Counted from the first letter of the stretch, positions 15,695-24,380 are shown. The stretch: DNA of 64,000 nt from CBDFHB01 sp965250115 (GCA_965250115.1 CBDFNJ010000002.1:124001-188000); one strand, 5' to 3'. Numbers and translations: made by a program. Notes: a model not told the origin generated them from the letters alone.

Positions 15695-16608
15695 ATGTGT
15701 TGTTCGTGGACGCGAACCGTGAAAATTACGGGGTCGAGCCGATCTGCCGGATGCTTCCGATCGCCCCGTCGACCTATTACGAGCAGAAAGCGAGAGAGAA
15801 GGACCCAAGCCGCCTGCCAGCGAGAGCGAAGCGCGACGTCCAACTCCGCGGCGAGATTCGTCGTGTACGGCAAGAGAACTTTGACGTGTATGGCGTGCGC
15901 AAGGTCTGGCGTCAGCTTCGCCGTGAGGGCCGCGACGTGGCTCGATGCACGGTGGCCCGTCTGATGCGTGAAATGGGTCTCCAGGGCGCGGTCCGTGAAC
16001 GTCGATTCAAGACGACGAAGCCGGATTCGAGCGGCGCTCGCCCGATGGACCTCGTGGAGCGCGACTTCAACGCCACACGCCCGAACGAGCTCTGGGTCTC
16101 GGACCTGACCTACATTGCCACGTGGCGCGGCTTCGTGTATGTCGCCTTCGTCATCGACGTCTTCGCTCGACTCATCGTCGGTTGGCGAGCGACGACATCG
16201 TTGACTGCCGGCATCGCTCTCGATGCGTTGGAGCAGGCGCTGCACGAGCGCCGACTAAACCCAGAAGATCCATTGGTGCATCACAGCGATCGCGGCGTGC
16301 AGTACGTCTCGACCCGTTACACCGAGCGGCTCGCCGAGGCGGGTATTGAGCCGTCCGTCGGCAGCCGAGGCGACTCTTACGATAACGCTTTGGCTGAATC
16401 CATCATCGGCCTCTACAAGACCGAGGTGATCCGTCGACGTGGGCCCTGGCGTGGTCTCGAAGACGTTGAGTTCGCCACCCTCGAGTGGGTCCATTGGTAC
16501 AACACGCAACGACTCTTGGAGCCGATCGGAAATGTCTCCCCCGTCGAGTACGAGATGAACTACTATCGGTCGCAGGAAGGCTCGCTAGAGATGGCGAGAC
16601 TCAACTAA
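15691..16608 (+). CDS. IS3-family OrfB, DDE transposase
   Basis: 305 residues, starting at a GTG. HTH_21-type region (YGVRKVWRQLRREGRDVARC), then the rve domain with DDE residues in LWVSDLTYIA, HHSDRGVQY and DNALAESIIG, all intact. The C-terminal VHWYNTQRLLEPIGNVSPVE box is typical of the IS3 group. Probably functional. Confidence 0.93.
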   Translation: MNVLFVDANRENYGVEPICRMLPIAPSTYYEQKAREKDPSRLPARAKRDVQLRGEIRRVRQENFDVYGVRKVWRQLRREGRDVARCTVARLMREMGLQGAVRERRFKTTKPDSSGARPMDLVERDFNATRPNELWVSDLTYIATWRGFVYVAFVIDVFARLIVGWRATTSLTAGIALDALEQALHERRLNPEDPLVHHSDRGVQYVSTRYTERLAEAGIEPSVGSRGDSYDNALAESIIGLYKTEVIRRRGPWRGLEDVEFATLEWVHWYNTQRLLEPIGNVSPVEYEMNYYRSQEGSLEMARLN

Positions 16609-16756
16609 AACAGTCTCCGGAAAACCCGGGGCGGTTCACAGCCCGCATCGCTGAAAGAACTGCGTCTCTCGAAATCAGGCTCAAACTCTAGCACACGAGC
16701 GGTTTACGCGGCGGCTACCAACACTTGATTGCGGAAGCACCGCACAGGACGGGTTT

Positions 16757-17292
16757 AAGTTGTTGAACCCCTCCAATATCGGTCGGCCGTAGTCTGGCTT
16801 CTTGTTGTCCGGAACGCTGGCGATGATCGCCTTCCCGAGGTCCTCTAGACTCTCGAGGGTAACGACGCCGGCCCATTCGTGGTCGACTCCAGGACTGAGC
16901 GTGTAGTGTGCTTTGAGTTGATTCAGAAACTGCTGCTCAATCTGGTCGCTTGTAATGTCGTTGGAGAACACGACATGGTAATTGATGCGTCTGAGTGCGC
17001 CCTCGGTTCCGGCGAAGCGCGCAACTCGGAACTCGAGCACGGGAAGGAAGGTGTCAATGTTCTTCAAGCGTCCCTGGCTCCTGAACTCAAGGATCTTGCG
17101 GTACCCATCCAGGAACAGGTAGTCGTTGATGCCTATGACAGAGAAGTCCTTGGGAAGCTGCTCAAGTGCCGTGATGAAGCGTTCCCATACGTCACTACCA
17201 GAACCGTAGTTGTGATAGAGGGATGCCGGGGTATGCACATGGAGATCCCAGCGTCTCCGCAGAGAGCCACGAGCGTCGTTCACCACTTGCAT
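16757..17292 (-). pseudogene. TrlF-type PHP-ATPase, N-terminal fragment
   Basis: About 178 residues from an ATG at 17292. RRRWDLHVHTPASLYHNYGS carries the HxH metal-binding motif of PHP phosphoesterases (His18, His20). FSVIGINDYLFLDGYRKIL and INYHVVFSN follow. This wording is that of the N-terminus of TrlF-family AAA-like ATPases, large proteins pairing a PHP domain with an SMC-like ATPase. The ATPase part is absent, cut at about 16757 by an IS end. Confidence 0.7.
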
Positions 17293-17383
17293 TGGGTTCT
17301 CCTCGCCTTCAAGCCAGGTTGCTGTGCCAGCGTATTCGTTTGTCCTGGATTTCCGTTTTGGCCGTCCAGGTCGGCACCGCGTC

Positions 17384-17504
17384 GTGTCCAAAAACACAAA
17401 CGCGTTGCCAAGCCCTTGATGGTTGCGCTCTTCATAATGATGATAGATGAACTCGGCGACGGCCCGGCGCGCGGGTCTTAGAGTTCGTTTGTATTTTTGG
17501 ACAC
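17384..17504 (-). mobile_element. 121-bp MITE, copy 4
   Basis: Reverse-oriented copy, 121 bp. It truncates the hydrolase-like gene that starts at 17725. Confidence 0.85.
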
Positions 17505-17507
17505 GAC

Positions 17508-17725
17508 GCGAAGTAGTCCTCACTAGACTCGAGTGCCCTCTCGGCGTGGTCGTGTAACAGCGCTCGAGCTTCGGACTCCGACGGAGTGATCTCGGGTGGG
17601 TGCCACGAGCCAAAGGGAGGGAGAAACTCCGCGCCCCATTGAAAATCAAGGACGCGTCGCTCCGGATCGTCCTTGAAGGCGAGCCGTTTCTCCCACGCGT
17701 AGAAGAGGCTTCGAGCCAGGGACAT
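17508..17725 (-). pseudogene. N-terminal fragment, possible alpha/beta hydrolase
   Basis: About 72 residues from ATG 17725: MSLARSLFYAWEKRLAFKDD, then RRVLDFQWGAEFLPPFGSWH and EARALLHDHAERALESSEDY. This resembles the leader of a family of acidobacterial alpha/beta hydrolases, but no catalytic motif is included, so this is a guess. The MITE at 17384-17504 cuts the coding sequence. Confidence 0.4.
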
Positions 17726-17744
17726 CGACGAAATGAGAAGATTG

Positions 17745-18197
17745 CTAGTCGGCACCGGACGCCTCGCTGTAGTCGCGAAGCATTTTCTTGAGCTCCATCT
17801 GGTGAAGCTCTTCTTGCCCAACCATGGTGCGCGCGAACTCCTCCAGGTAGATGCTCGCATCCTCTACCGCTTCGAGGAGGTCGACATAGAGCTTCACAGC
17901 GTTCTTCTCGTGGTTCACGCTTTCCTGGAGAATCGCCTTGAGCGAATGCTGAAAGGTCTCTTCGAGGGGCGCCACACTGAGCGATGGGTGGCCACCGAGG
18001 CCAGTCAGAATCTCACCTACCTGTTGAGCATGGTCCAAGGACTCGGAAGCCTGTGCCTTCATGAATTCCACGATCGGCAGCCGATTGGGGCCGGTCACCA
18101 TGAGCGCATAGTGGGTGTAGCGAACGACCCCCGCGAGCTCCTGCTCCAAGATCGAATTTAGTCTTTTGACGGTTTTTTTGGTGTCGAGCTTTTCCAT
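17745..18197 (-). CDS. ferritin-like (bacterioferritin-type) protein
   Basis: A 150-residue four-helix protein. Helix 1 has EQELAGVVRYTHYALM, helix 2 ASESLDHAQQVGEILTGLGG, helix 3 VNHEKNAVKLYVDLLEAVED and helix 4 MVGQEELHQMELKKML. The Glu and His positions (Glu20, Glu52, His56, Glu97, Glu130, His132) fit a diiron ferroxidase centre as in bacterioferritin, implying iron storage or peroxide detoxification in the cytoplasm. The ATG at 18197 (MEKLDTKK) is preferred to one 18 bases upstream. It ends 19 bases before the hydrolase-like start at 17725, so the two probably formed an operon. Confidence 0.8.
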   Translation of the reverse strand: MEKLDTKKTVKRLNSILEQELAGVVRYTHYALMVTGPNRLPIVEFMKAQASESLDHAQQVGEILTGLGGHPSLSVAPLEETFQHSLKAILQESVNHEKNAVKLYVDLLEAVEDASIYLEEFARTMVGQEELHQMELKKMLRDYSEASGAD

Positions 18198-18235
18198 ACC
18201 TGCACATGCTATCAAGTCGGGGGTCTTCCAAGACA

Positions 18236-18772
18236 GCCGACCAGCGGGCGGCGGGTGTTTGCTCCGTTTACTGTTGCCGGCTCGTCCACATCGTCGTGCG
18301 AGGACGGCTGTGCCTTCTATTTATTCGTCCGCTGTCCGTATGGTGCAAATAGTACGTCGAGCTCGACGTCGGCCTGTAGAGGGTCGATGACCGGATCTGC
18401 CCGAAGCGAGGATTCGATGGGCCGCCAGCCGAGGTCAATGCCAGAACGATACGAAACTCACGGGGCGGCTTGGACGGCACTCGAACTTATCTACTCAGGC
18501 AACCGCACGATAGTAATAACGAAGTAGGCCACCGCATCCTGTGTCAAAACTCGGCCCTTTTGAAATAGACCACAAATCAGCAGCTTAGACGCCCTTGGAA
18601 TCCGCGCAGAATCGAGGGTATTTCACGCCGCAGGGCTGGCTTCCGAACCCTGGGCTGCGGGTGGCGAGCGACAGGCCCACCGGGGGTGCGCACGGCTGGC
18701 TCAAATCGGCTGCGTGGCGAGCTACGGGCAGTGAACTTCGCACCCGGAAGTCCTTTATTAGACTGGACTTGG
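18236..18772. repeat. IS-end mosaic, no gene
   Basis: Contains a solo IS21-like end at 18309, the 35-bp segment shared with 11808 at 18339, a solo TGTGCCAAAACTCGG-family end at 18538 (CCTGTGTCAAAACTCGG), and 18592-18655, which is similar in reverse to 42238-42300. Confidence 0.5.
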
Positions 18773-19014
18773 TGCTTCCGCCATCAAGTGTTGCTACGCC
18801 GTGTTTGAATGCTAATGTCAGCTGGCCTGCCTGTGTCGGCGAACGCCACTAATAGGGATGTCGGCGTGCACACGAAGGTGTCCCTGAACGTCAGGCACCG
18901 TGTGGTCAGCCCAGCCCGCATCGCCGAAAGAACTGCGTCTCTCGAAATCAGGCTTAAACTCTAGCACACGAGCGGGTTACGCGGTAGCCACCAACACTTG
19001 ATTGCGGAAGCACC
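18773..19014. mobile_element. 242-bp non-autonomous IS1-like element
   Basis: Bounded by GGTGCTTCCGCCATCAAGTG and CACTTGATTGCGGAAGCACC, with no ORF. It is the empty version of the IS3-interrupted element at 15178-16741 and presumably depends on the transposase at 7590-8657. Confidence 0.8.
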
Positions 19015-19015
19015 T

Positions 19016-19126
19016 TCCATTGGCCAACCAAGCCTCAGACGTCTCTGATCCGAAACGTCCCGGCGCGCCAGTCTTGAGTTCGTTTGTGTTTTTGGACAGA
19101 AGGCGCATGAGTATTTTGATCTCACG
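19016..19126 (-). repeat. solo left end of the GTGTCC family and IS tip
   Basis: 19016-19100 is the reversed leader of the IS at 12030. 19104-19126 is the GGTCAAAATACTC-family right end (GAGTATTTTGATCTCACG) that abuts the intron. Confidence 0.6.
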
Positions 19127-19558
19127 GTGCGCCGGCACAAACCGGTAAGTCTCGCGGGTGCAAGTCCCGCCTAACCAAGGAGTAGCGAACCAAGTTGGCC
19201 CCGAGTCATGCGTTGCTGCCCGCGAGGGCAGGGGCGAAGCGTTGACAGGGCAACGTGTGGGCTGGGTATTGAGCCGCGAAAGGAAAATTGAGTTTGGGGG
19301 GCCGACGGCGTCGTATGGCACGGAAGGCAACACGGAACAAGTCGTCATCGCAAGAGCTGTTCCGCCCCTGCGTGGTCTGAGACCCCGCGCACGCACGGAA
19401 GAGACATACACGGGAGCCGGGAGGTCCCGCATTTGGCCCTGAGTGGCGTCGGGGTCCGCGCTGTGTGAATCCGCAAGGAGCACGACAGCGACGAACGGGT
19501 GCGGGAAGTCTGACAGGCCCATAGTAGCCGAGAAGCCTTCGAACAAAGACTGGGGAGT
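19127..19558 (+). ncRNA. group II intron, 5' part, copy 2
   Basis: 432 bp nearly identical to 14511-14944 (a few substitutions and a 2-base insertion at GCTGTGTGAATCC). It starts at the same GTGCG and is preceded by the same IS tip. It is truncated at 19558 by an IS end reading TTGTGCTCCGCAAAAAGTC, before the intron-encoded ORF. Confidence 0.8.
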
Positions 19559-19950
19559 TGTGCTCCGCAAAAAGTCTATCCAGTGTTGATTGCGCTCGGG
19601 ACATCTAGGGAGGTCCGGGCCGCACCTGGACCAGAACGTGCTAGGCCAGCTACGCCTCGGTAGCCCCGGCCTCGATTCTGGGCCTCTCGGGTGGCCTCTT
19701 TTCCGCTGCCGCACGGCCCCGGTCAGCGCCCATTCTCCTATTTGGCGCAAACGTGGCACTCGAAAATCGGGATTAGAGACGAATGCAGAAAATGAGGCCC
19801 GTTCAGCCCTTCTAGCGCGTCTCTGGTGACACCTGATCCTGCAAAACCCCGCCAACCGCGCGGAAAATCTCACCCGTCTCTGCAGTGCCACAATTGGCCA
19901 GACTGGGTGGCGGATGGTGCAGTTTGGAGCTATCCGGTCTCGGCTGGTAA
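19559..19950. repeat. IS-related spacer
   Basis: 19559-19605 is the TTGTGCTCCGC... IS end. 19608-19805 is a repeat also found in reverse at about 44970-45120 and partly at 21855-21960; in the latter it continues into the IS21-like end. 19806-19950 shows nothing recognisable. Confidence 0.5.
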
Positions 19951-19958
19951 CCATGAAT

Positions 19959-20165
19959 AACAGGGAAAAACAGGGAATTTTGGCCATTATTGTGCCGATC
20001 CGGCCGTTTTTTGACGTGGTAACCTTCTATATTTCAAATGGTTAGATGGCAATTCCCTGTTCCGAAATAACAGGGAATTTCTGATGAAAGAACAGGGAAT
20101 TGGAAATCGGCGAACAGGGAATCGCTCGGGAAGAACAGGGAATTGAGATGAACGAATAGGGGAAT
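19959..20165. repeat. cluster of AACAGGGAAT direct repeats
   Basis: AACAGGGAA(T) occurs at 19959, 19969, 20069, 20091, 20113 and 20134, inverted at 20051-20060, and degenerate at about 20155, in an AT-rich 200-bp stretch. Spacing is irregular (10-22 bases in the second half). No ORF or palindromic array accompanies it. Iteron-like protein binding or a relic of a repeated element are both possible. Confidence 0.6.
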
Positions 20166-20206
20166 GTCAGAGCAGCACGTGAGGAGTTGCATTCGAGCAC
20201 ACGCCA

Positions 20207-20350
20207 ATGCCGAAGCGTACCCAGGAGATGACGGGCCGAGAAGCTATCGAGTACACGCGGGGCAAGGAAGTTGCGGATGCGCTAGACACCTTCCTAGCCG
20301 AGTACGACAAGACCACGACATCTAGTGAGCGGTCCAACCAAGAGATATAG
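20207..20350 (+). CDS. 47-residue hydrophilic protein, putative
   Basis: ATG to TAG: MPKRTQEMTGREAIEYTRGK, then EVADALDTFLAEYDKTTTSS and ERSNQEI. GAGGAG lies 25 bases upstream, rather far. It sits 30 bases before the MscS gene in the same direction. The composition is that of a real soluble protein, but no family was recognised. Confidence 0.4.
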   Translation: MPKRTQEMTGREAIEYTRGKEVADALDTFLAEYDKTTTSSERSNQEI

Positions 20351-20380
20351 TGGCGTAAAATTGCATGATGGAGACGTTGC

Positions 20381-21634
20381 GTGCTTAGCCCGCTGCACGA
20401 CTGGCTGCTTAAGTGGGGGATGAGCGAGGCGGGCGCCACGCTGCTGACGCGGCTTGGAGGCGTCCTGCTCGTCCTGTTCGTCGCCCTGACCGCCAACCGC
20501 GTCACCAAGAGAGTCGTGGTTCGCGGTATCGCGCGGCTCGCGCGACGGACGACCTCGAGTTGGGACGACGTCGTGATGCGGCACCGCGTGTTACAACGGG
20601 TGGCACATCTTGTGCCGGCGCTAGTGATCTACCACTCCGCGACTCCGGTGCTCGCCGGATACGACCAGCTGACAGCCGTCGTGCGGCAGGGGGCGCTCAT
20701 CTACATGATCGTCATCGCGGCGCTGGCGGCCGACAGCGTTGTGAACGTGGGGATCGAAATCGCCCGGGGTTCGCGGCTCCCGCGGGAGCTACCGGTGCGG
20801 AGCATCGCCCAGGTGCTCAAGCTGGTGGTGTACGCCGTAACGGCCATCAGCGTCCTGGCGCTCGTCCTCGGCCGCTCGCCGCTGCTGTTGTTGAGCGGCC
20901 TCGGCGCCATGAGCGCGGTGACGATGCTGGTCTTCAAGGACACCATTCTTGGCTTCGTCGCCGGCATCCAGCTGTCGGCGAACCGAATGGTCTCGCGGGG
21001 CGATTGGGTCGAGATGCCGAAGCACGGCGCCGACGGCGACGTGCTCGATGTGGGATTGACGACGGTGAAGGTTCAGAACTGGGACAAGACGATCACCACG
21101 ATTCCCACCTACGCGCTGATTGCGGAATCGTTCAAGAACTGGCGCGGCATGGCGGAATCGGGTGGCCGGCGCATCAAGCGAGCCCTCTACATCGACGTCG
21201 GATCCATTCGCTTCTGTGACGAGGAGATGCTGGCGCGCTTCTCGAAAATTCAGTACATCGCCGACTATCTGAAGGACAAGCGAGAGGAGATTGCAAACTG
21301 GAACGCGGCGCGCGGGGTCGAACCGGCGAGCTTGGCCGACGGCCGCCATTTGACGAACGTCGGGACGTTTCGCGCCTATGTCGTGGCGTACCTCCGCCAC
21401 CACCCGATGGTGCACCAGGACATGACGTTCCTAGTCCGGCAGCTGGCGCCAACCGAGCACGGGCTCCCGATCGAGGTCTACGTCTTCAGCCGCGATCAGG
21501 TTTGGAGCCGCTACGAGGCGATCCAGGCAGACATCTTCGACCACCTGCTGGCGGTGGTGCCGGAGTTCGACCTGCGAGTGTTCCAGAGACCGTCGGGGCG
21601 CGACGTGGAGCGGGCGATCGGCACCTGGTCATAA
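20381..21634 (+). CDS. MscS-family mechanosensitive channel (YbdG-like)
   Basis: A 417-residue inner-membrane channel. Hydrophobic segments lie at about 18-36, 66-88, 100-120 and 143-163. The pore helix and beta domain signature SGLGAMSAVTMLVFKDTILG leads to GFVAGIQLSANRMVSRGDWV. The long cytoplasmic part with TTIPTYALIAESFKNWRGM and the C-terminal YVFSRDQVWSRYEAIQADIF region match the YbdG/MscM branch of MscS, which releases solutes on hypo-osmotic shock. A GTG start is used; GGAG lies 8 bases upstream. No adjacent partner. Confidence 0.9.
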   Translation: MLSPLHDWLLKWGMSEAGATLLTRLGGVLLVLFVALTANRVTKRVVVRGIARLARRTTSSWDDVVMRHRVLQRVAHLVPALVIYHSATPVLAGYDQLTAVVRQGALIYMIVIAALAADSVVNVGIEIARGSRLPRELPVRSIAQVLKLVVYAVTAISVLALVLGRSPLLLLSGLGAMSAVTMLVFKDTILGFVAGIQLSANRMVSRGDWVEMPKHGADGDVLDVGLTTVKVQNWDKTITTIPTYALIAESFKNWRGMAESGGRRIKRALYIDVGSIRFCDEEMLARFSKIQYIADYLKDKREEIANWNAARGVEPASLADGRHLTNVGTFRAYVVAYLRHHPMVHQDMTFLVRQLAPTEHGLPIEVYVFSRDQVWSRYEAIQADIFDHLLAVVPEFDLRVFQRPSGRDVERAIGTWS

Positions 21635-21652
21635 TAAGCGCGACGCCCGTCC

Positions 21653-21853
21653 GTGTCCAAAAACACAAACGATAGCGGCCTGTTGTTGGTCACGCTGGAT
21701 CCAACCAGCGATGGCGACGACCAACAAGGTCAAAGCTGGACCGGCGTGCTCATGGCCGAGGATTCTAGCTCTCATTGGCCAATCAAGCGTAGACACCTCT
21801 AACCTGAAACGTCCCGGCGAGTAGGTGTTGAGTTCGTTTGTATTATTGGACAC
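21653..21853 (-). mobile_element. 201-bp deletion derivative of the GTGTCC-family IS (5' type)
   Basis: Both ends carry GTGTCCAA(A/T)AA(C/T)ACAAACGA inverted repeats. The inside is the left leader and the first 28 or so codons of the transposase (LTLLVVAIAGWIQRDQQQAA). It retains the opposite end of the gene from the 121-bp MITEs, so it arose by a separate internal deletion. Confidence 0.75.
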
Positions 21854-22107
21854 GACAGGGTCCAGGCCCGGGCCGCGCCTGGACCAGAACGTGTCAGCCC
21901 GCTGCGCCGCGGTAGCCCCGGCCTCGATTCTAGGTCCTCTAGAGACGAGAGCGCGAACAAACGACCAAATCATGCCGGCATGGTCCCGGCAGACCGGAGA
22001 TTAATCAAGTTTGGTGCGCGCGGATGAATAAATAGAAGGCACAGGAACCTCGAATCCGTGAGTACAGGACAATTGTGGACCGAGATCGCGAGTTGTGCAC
22101 CAAGGCA
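21854..22107. repeat. IS21-like end and solo IS5 end
   Basis: 21855-22043 is a reversed IS21-like end with its adjacent repeat. 22046-22107 is the left end of the IS5 element at 48509, reversed (ending GAGTTGTGCACCAAGGCA), with no transposase attached. Confidence 0.65.
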
Positions 22108-22705
22108 GTTCGTGGACGGAGATTTCATCTACCTCCCGACCGCCATCGCGTCGTTCGCTCGATGGGCGTACGCGGCGATTCTAACCGCGTTCGTCCTTCG
22201 TCAGGCTGCCATCCTCCTGGGCGGCAGCGTGCTCAACTGGGGGAAGATCGGCATCGTTTCATCGACGGCAGCCGTCTGGTACGTCGGGATCGTGTACTTG
22301 AACTCCGACTTCGCTTTTACCGTGACGAACGTCGTCGCGCACGGGATTCCCTATATGGCTCTCGTGTGGCTCTACGGTCGCCGCCGGTGGGGTGATTAGA
22401 CGAGCTGGCTTCGACTCGCACACCGACCCGTCGCGGCTGGTCTCTTTGTCGCCCCTTTGCTGGCCCTCGCTTACGTGGAAGAAGGCCTGTGGGATTCGCT
22501 CGTCTGGCACGAGCACGGAAACTTCTTCGGAGGCCTCGGTGGCCTGGACCCACCCGGTGCAGCACTCACTCTGATCGTGCCGCTCTTGACCATCCCCCAG
22601 GCAACCCACTACATCCTGGATGCCTGGATCTGGAAGTTCGACGGGTCGAATCCGGGGCTTGAGCGCTACTTGTTCGGCGATTCCCGCGCGAGTACGAAAG
22701 TGTGA
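22108..22705 (+). pseudogene. polytopic membrane protein, truncated and with in-frame TAG
   Basis: One continuous frame of about 198 codons from the IS5 end, interrupted by a single TAG at 22397-22399 (YGRRRWGD, stop, TSWLRLAHRPVAAGL). Both sides are hydrophobic with Trp/Tyr-rich membrane helices. The C-terminus reads LLTIPQATHYILDAWIWKFD, resembling a conserved uncharacterised membrane family. The N-terminus is lost to the IS5 remnant. Loss of function by truncation followed by nonsense mutation is the simplest reading. Confidence 0.65.
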
Positions 22706-22874
22706 CGCGTAGCGAGCGTTAGCGGTCTCGTTGAAGCCCCCCTTTCGAGGCGACTAACCTCAGAGCGAAATAAACTATCGACTGGTCAACGAACGCATGC
22801 ATTTGGGTAAATGGGCGACTGGCTCTCTTTTTTCTCGAGCGGAGGAATCGGTGACCGCATCGAGAGAACCCGTC

Positions 22875-22995
22875 GTGTCCAAAAATACAAACAAACTCTA
22901 AGACCCACGCGCCGGGCCGTCGCCGAGTTCATCTATCATTATTGTGGAGAGCTCAACCATCAAGGGCTTGGCGACGCGTTTCTGTTTTTGGACAC
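22875..22995 (+). mobile_element. 121-bp MITE, copy 5
   Basis: Fifth 121-bp copy. Right flank AACGGG as in copy 1. It is followed by an IS1-like tail (to 23074). Confidence 0.85.
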
Positions 22996-22999
22996 AACG

Positions 23000-23074
23000 G
23001 GGGCGCGCAACCCGGTCTCTTCCGCACCTGTACCACTGCCCGCAGCCGCGTAGCAACACTTGATGGCGGAAGCA
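23000..23074 (+). mobile_element. IS1-like element tail
   Basis: The last 17 codons of the IS1-like transposase (GARNPVSSAPVPLPAAA) and its right inverted repeat; a near-identical tail is at 26528-26605. Confidence 0.7.
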
Positions 23075-23079
23075 CCCCG

Positions 23080-23573
23080 CGTGAGCTCACCTTCCACGCG
23101 GATCGCGGCAGCTCGATGCAAAGCAAGCCCGTAGCCTTGCTCCTAGCCGACCTCGGCGTGACCAAGACTCACTCGCGACCTCATGTCTCGAACGACAATC
23201 CCTACTCCGAGTCTCAATTCAAGACGCTGAAGTATTGCCCTCAGTTCCCGCAGCGTTTCGGTTCCATCGAGGATGCTCGCCTGTTCTGCCGTAACTTCTT
23301 CGGCTACTACAACCACGAACACCGGCACTCGGGAATCGGTCTCATGACTCCAGCCGTCGTTCATCATGGGCGCGCGGAAAAACTCACCACGGCTCGACGC
23401 CAGACCCTCGTCCAAGCTCAGCGGGCTCACCCCGAACGATTCGTTCGCGGAACCCCTCAACCTCCCGTTTTGCCTCCTCAGGCCTGGATCAACCCTCCGC
23501 CGGAAAAAACAACGCACCAGGAGGCTGAAACAGCGACTTGCTCGGGGTGGTCCATACCTGAGCTACCCCGTCG
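23080..23573 (+). pseudogene. IS3-family transposase, C-terminal fragment
   Basis: About 160 residues: the FHADRGSSMQSKPVALLLAD segment (second DDE Asp in HADRG), then HSRPHVSNDNPYSESQFKTL with the catalytic Glu, and FFGYYNHEHRHSGIGLMTPA. This is an IS3-family OrfB of a different subgroup from the element at 15324. The N-terminus is replaced by the IS1-like tail; a GTGTCC-family end cuts the 3' side. Confidence 0.8.
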
Positions 23574-23687
23574 TGTCTAAAAACACAAACGAACTCAGGA
23601 CCGGGGCTGTGATCCGCAAGAAAGAAGATCGCGTGTGACCCTGCCCTTTGAGTTATCTCGGCGACGCCGTTACAATCGTCTTGTCAA

Positions 23688-23696
23688 GGAGGACTT
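23688..23696 (+). promoter_or_regulatory. ribosome binding site of the Rieske gene
   Basis: AAGGAGGAC, 6 bases before the ATG at 23703; it fixes the start. Confidence 0.7.
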
Positions 23697-23702
23697 ATCC
23701 CG

Positions 23703-24014
23703 ATGGGAACCTTTCACAAGGTTGCAGAGGCGAAGGGCCTTGCCCCCGGGAAGGGTATGGCCATCGAGGTTGCGGGAAACAAGATCGCTCTTTTCAACGT
23801 AGACGGGACCTGCTACGCGATCGCAGACGCCTGCACGCACCGTGGAGGCCCACTGTCCGAGGGATCACTCGAGGGCAGCACGGTGACCTGTCCGTTGCAC
23901 GGAGCCGACTTCGATGTCTGCACTGGCGAGAATCTGACACCGCCCGCGCCAGCGGCAGTGACATCCTACAACGTGCGCGTCGAGGGGGACGACGTCGAAG
24001 TCGAGATATCCTAG
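23703..24014 (+). CDS. Rieske [2Fe-2S] ferredoxin
   Basis: A 103-residue soluble protein forming a single Rieske domain. The cluster ligands are Cys44, His46, Cys63 and His66 in ACTHRGGPLSEG and TCPLHGADF. Length and the absence of a catalytic domain fit a small electron-transfer ferredoxin such as those serving ring-hydroxylating oxygenases or nitrite reductases. The gene precedes a pterin carbinolamine dehydratase by 6 bases, so the two are co-transcribed. No oxygenase is nearby, so its partner is unknown. Confidence 0.92.
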   Translation: MGTFHKVAEAKGLAPGKGMAIEVAGNKIALFNVDGTCYAIADACTHRGGPLSEGSLEGSTVTCPLHGADFDVCTGENLTPPAPAAVTSYNVRVEGDDVEVEIS

Positions 24015-24020
24015 GAAATC

Positions 24021-24380
24021 ATGGATAGATTGATTCAGGAAAAGTGCGTCGCCTGCCGAGGCGACGCGCCAAGGCTCAGCGACTCGGAGATCGCGCACCT
24101 GAAGCACGAAACCCCTGAGTGGCAGGTCCTGATTGAGGGGGACATCCCGCGCCTCAACCGCGTCTTCAGCTTCAAGAATTTTGCCGAAGCGCTGGCATTT
24201 ACGCAGAAGATCGGCGAGCTAGCTGAAAGCGAGGGTCACCATCCAGCGATCCTCACCGAGTGGGGTCGCGTCGCGGTCTCTTGGTGGACCCACAAGATAC
24301 GAGGCCTACACCGCAACGATTTCATCATGGCCGCCAAGACCGACGCCTTTTTCGCGGCTGTCCTCACCGAAGGGCAATGA
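24021..24380 (+). CDS. phhB: pterin-4a-carbinolamine dehydratase
   Basis: A 119-residue enzyme that dehydrates 4a-hydroxytetrahydropterin, regenerating the cofactor of aromatic amino acid hydroxylases. The active-site histidines are His73 and His74 in EGHHPAILTEW and His91 in SWWTHKIRGLHRNDF. Two N-terminal cysteines (CVACRGDAPRLS) are usual in bacterial members. It overlaps functionally with nothing else here: no phenylalanine hydroxylase is in the window, so it may serve another pterin pathway. Confidence 0.92.
   Translation: MDRLIQEKCVACRGDAPRLSDSEIAHLKHETPEWQVLIEGDIPRLNRVFSFKNFAEALAFTQKIGELAESEGHHPAILTEWGRVAVSWWTHKIRGLHRNDFIMAAKTDAFFAAVLTEGQ

Larger units (their letters stand above)
15324..16638 (+). 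mobile_element. IS3-family element, complete (1,315 bp)
   Basis: Inverted repeats TGAACCGCCCCGGGTTTC at the left and GAAAACCCGGGGCGGTTCA-type sequence at the right, flanked by a 4-bp target duplication CAGC (15320-15323 and 16639-16642). The uninterrupted target is visible at 18773-19014 as GCCCAGCCCGC. It encodes the two overlapping ORFs typical of IS3. Confidence 0.92.
15178..16741. mobile_element. IS1-like 242-bp derivative split by an IS3 element
   Basis: 15178-15323 and 16643-16741 together match the uninterrupted element at 18773-19014. Outer ends are GGTGCTTCCGCCATCAAGTG and, at the right, CACTTGATTGCGGAAGCACC. It is a non-autonomous relative of the IS1-like element at 7567-8766. Confidence 0.8.

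Noticed and set aside
19959..20165. CRISPR array
   Set aside because: Units are only 9-10 bp, spacing is irregular and partly abutting, and no cas gene is in the window.
22942..23580. One 212-codon protein
   Set aside because: It is a fusion of MITE, IS1-like tail and an IS3 transposase fragment; only the last part is coding homology.
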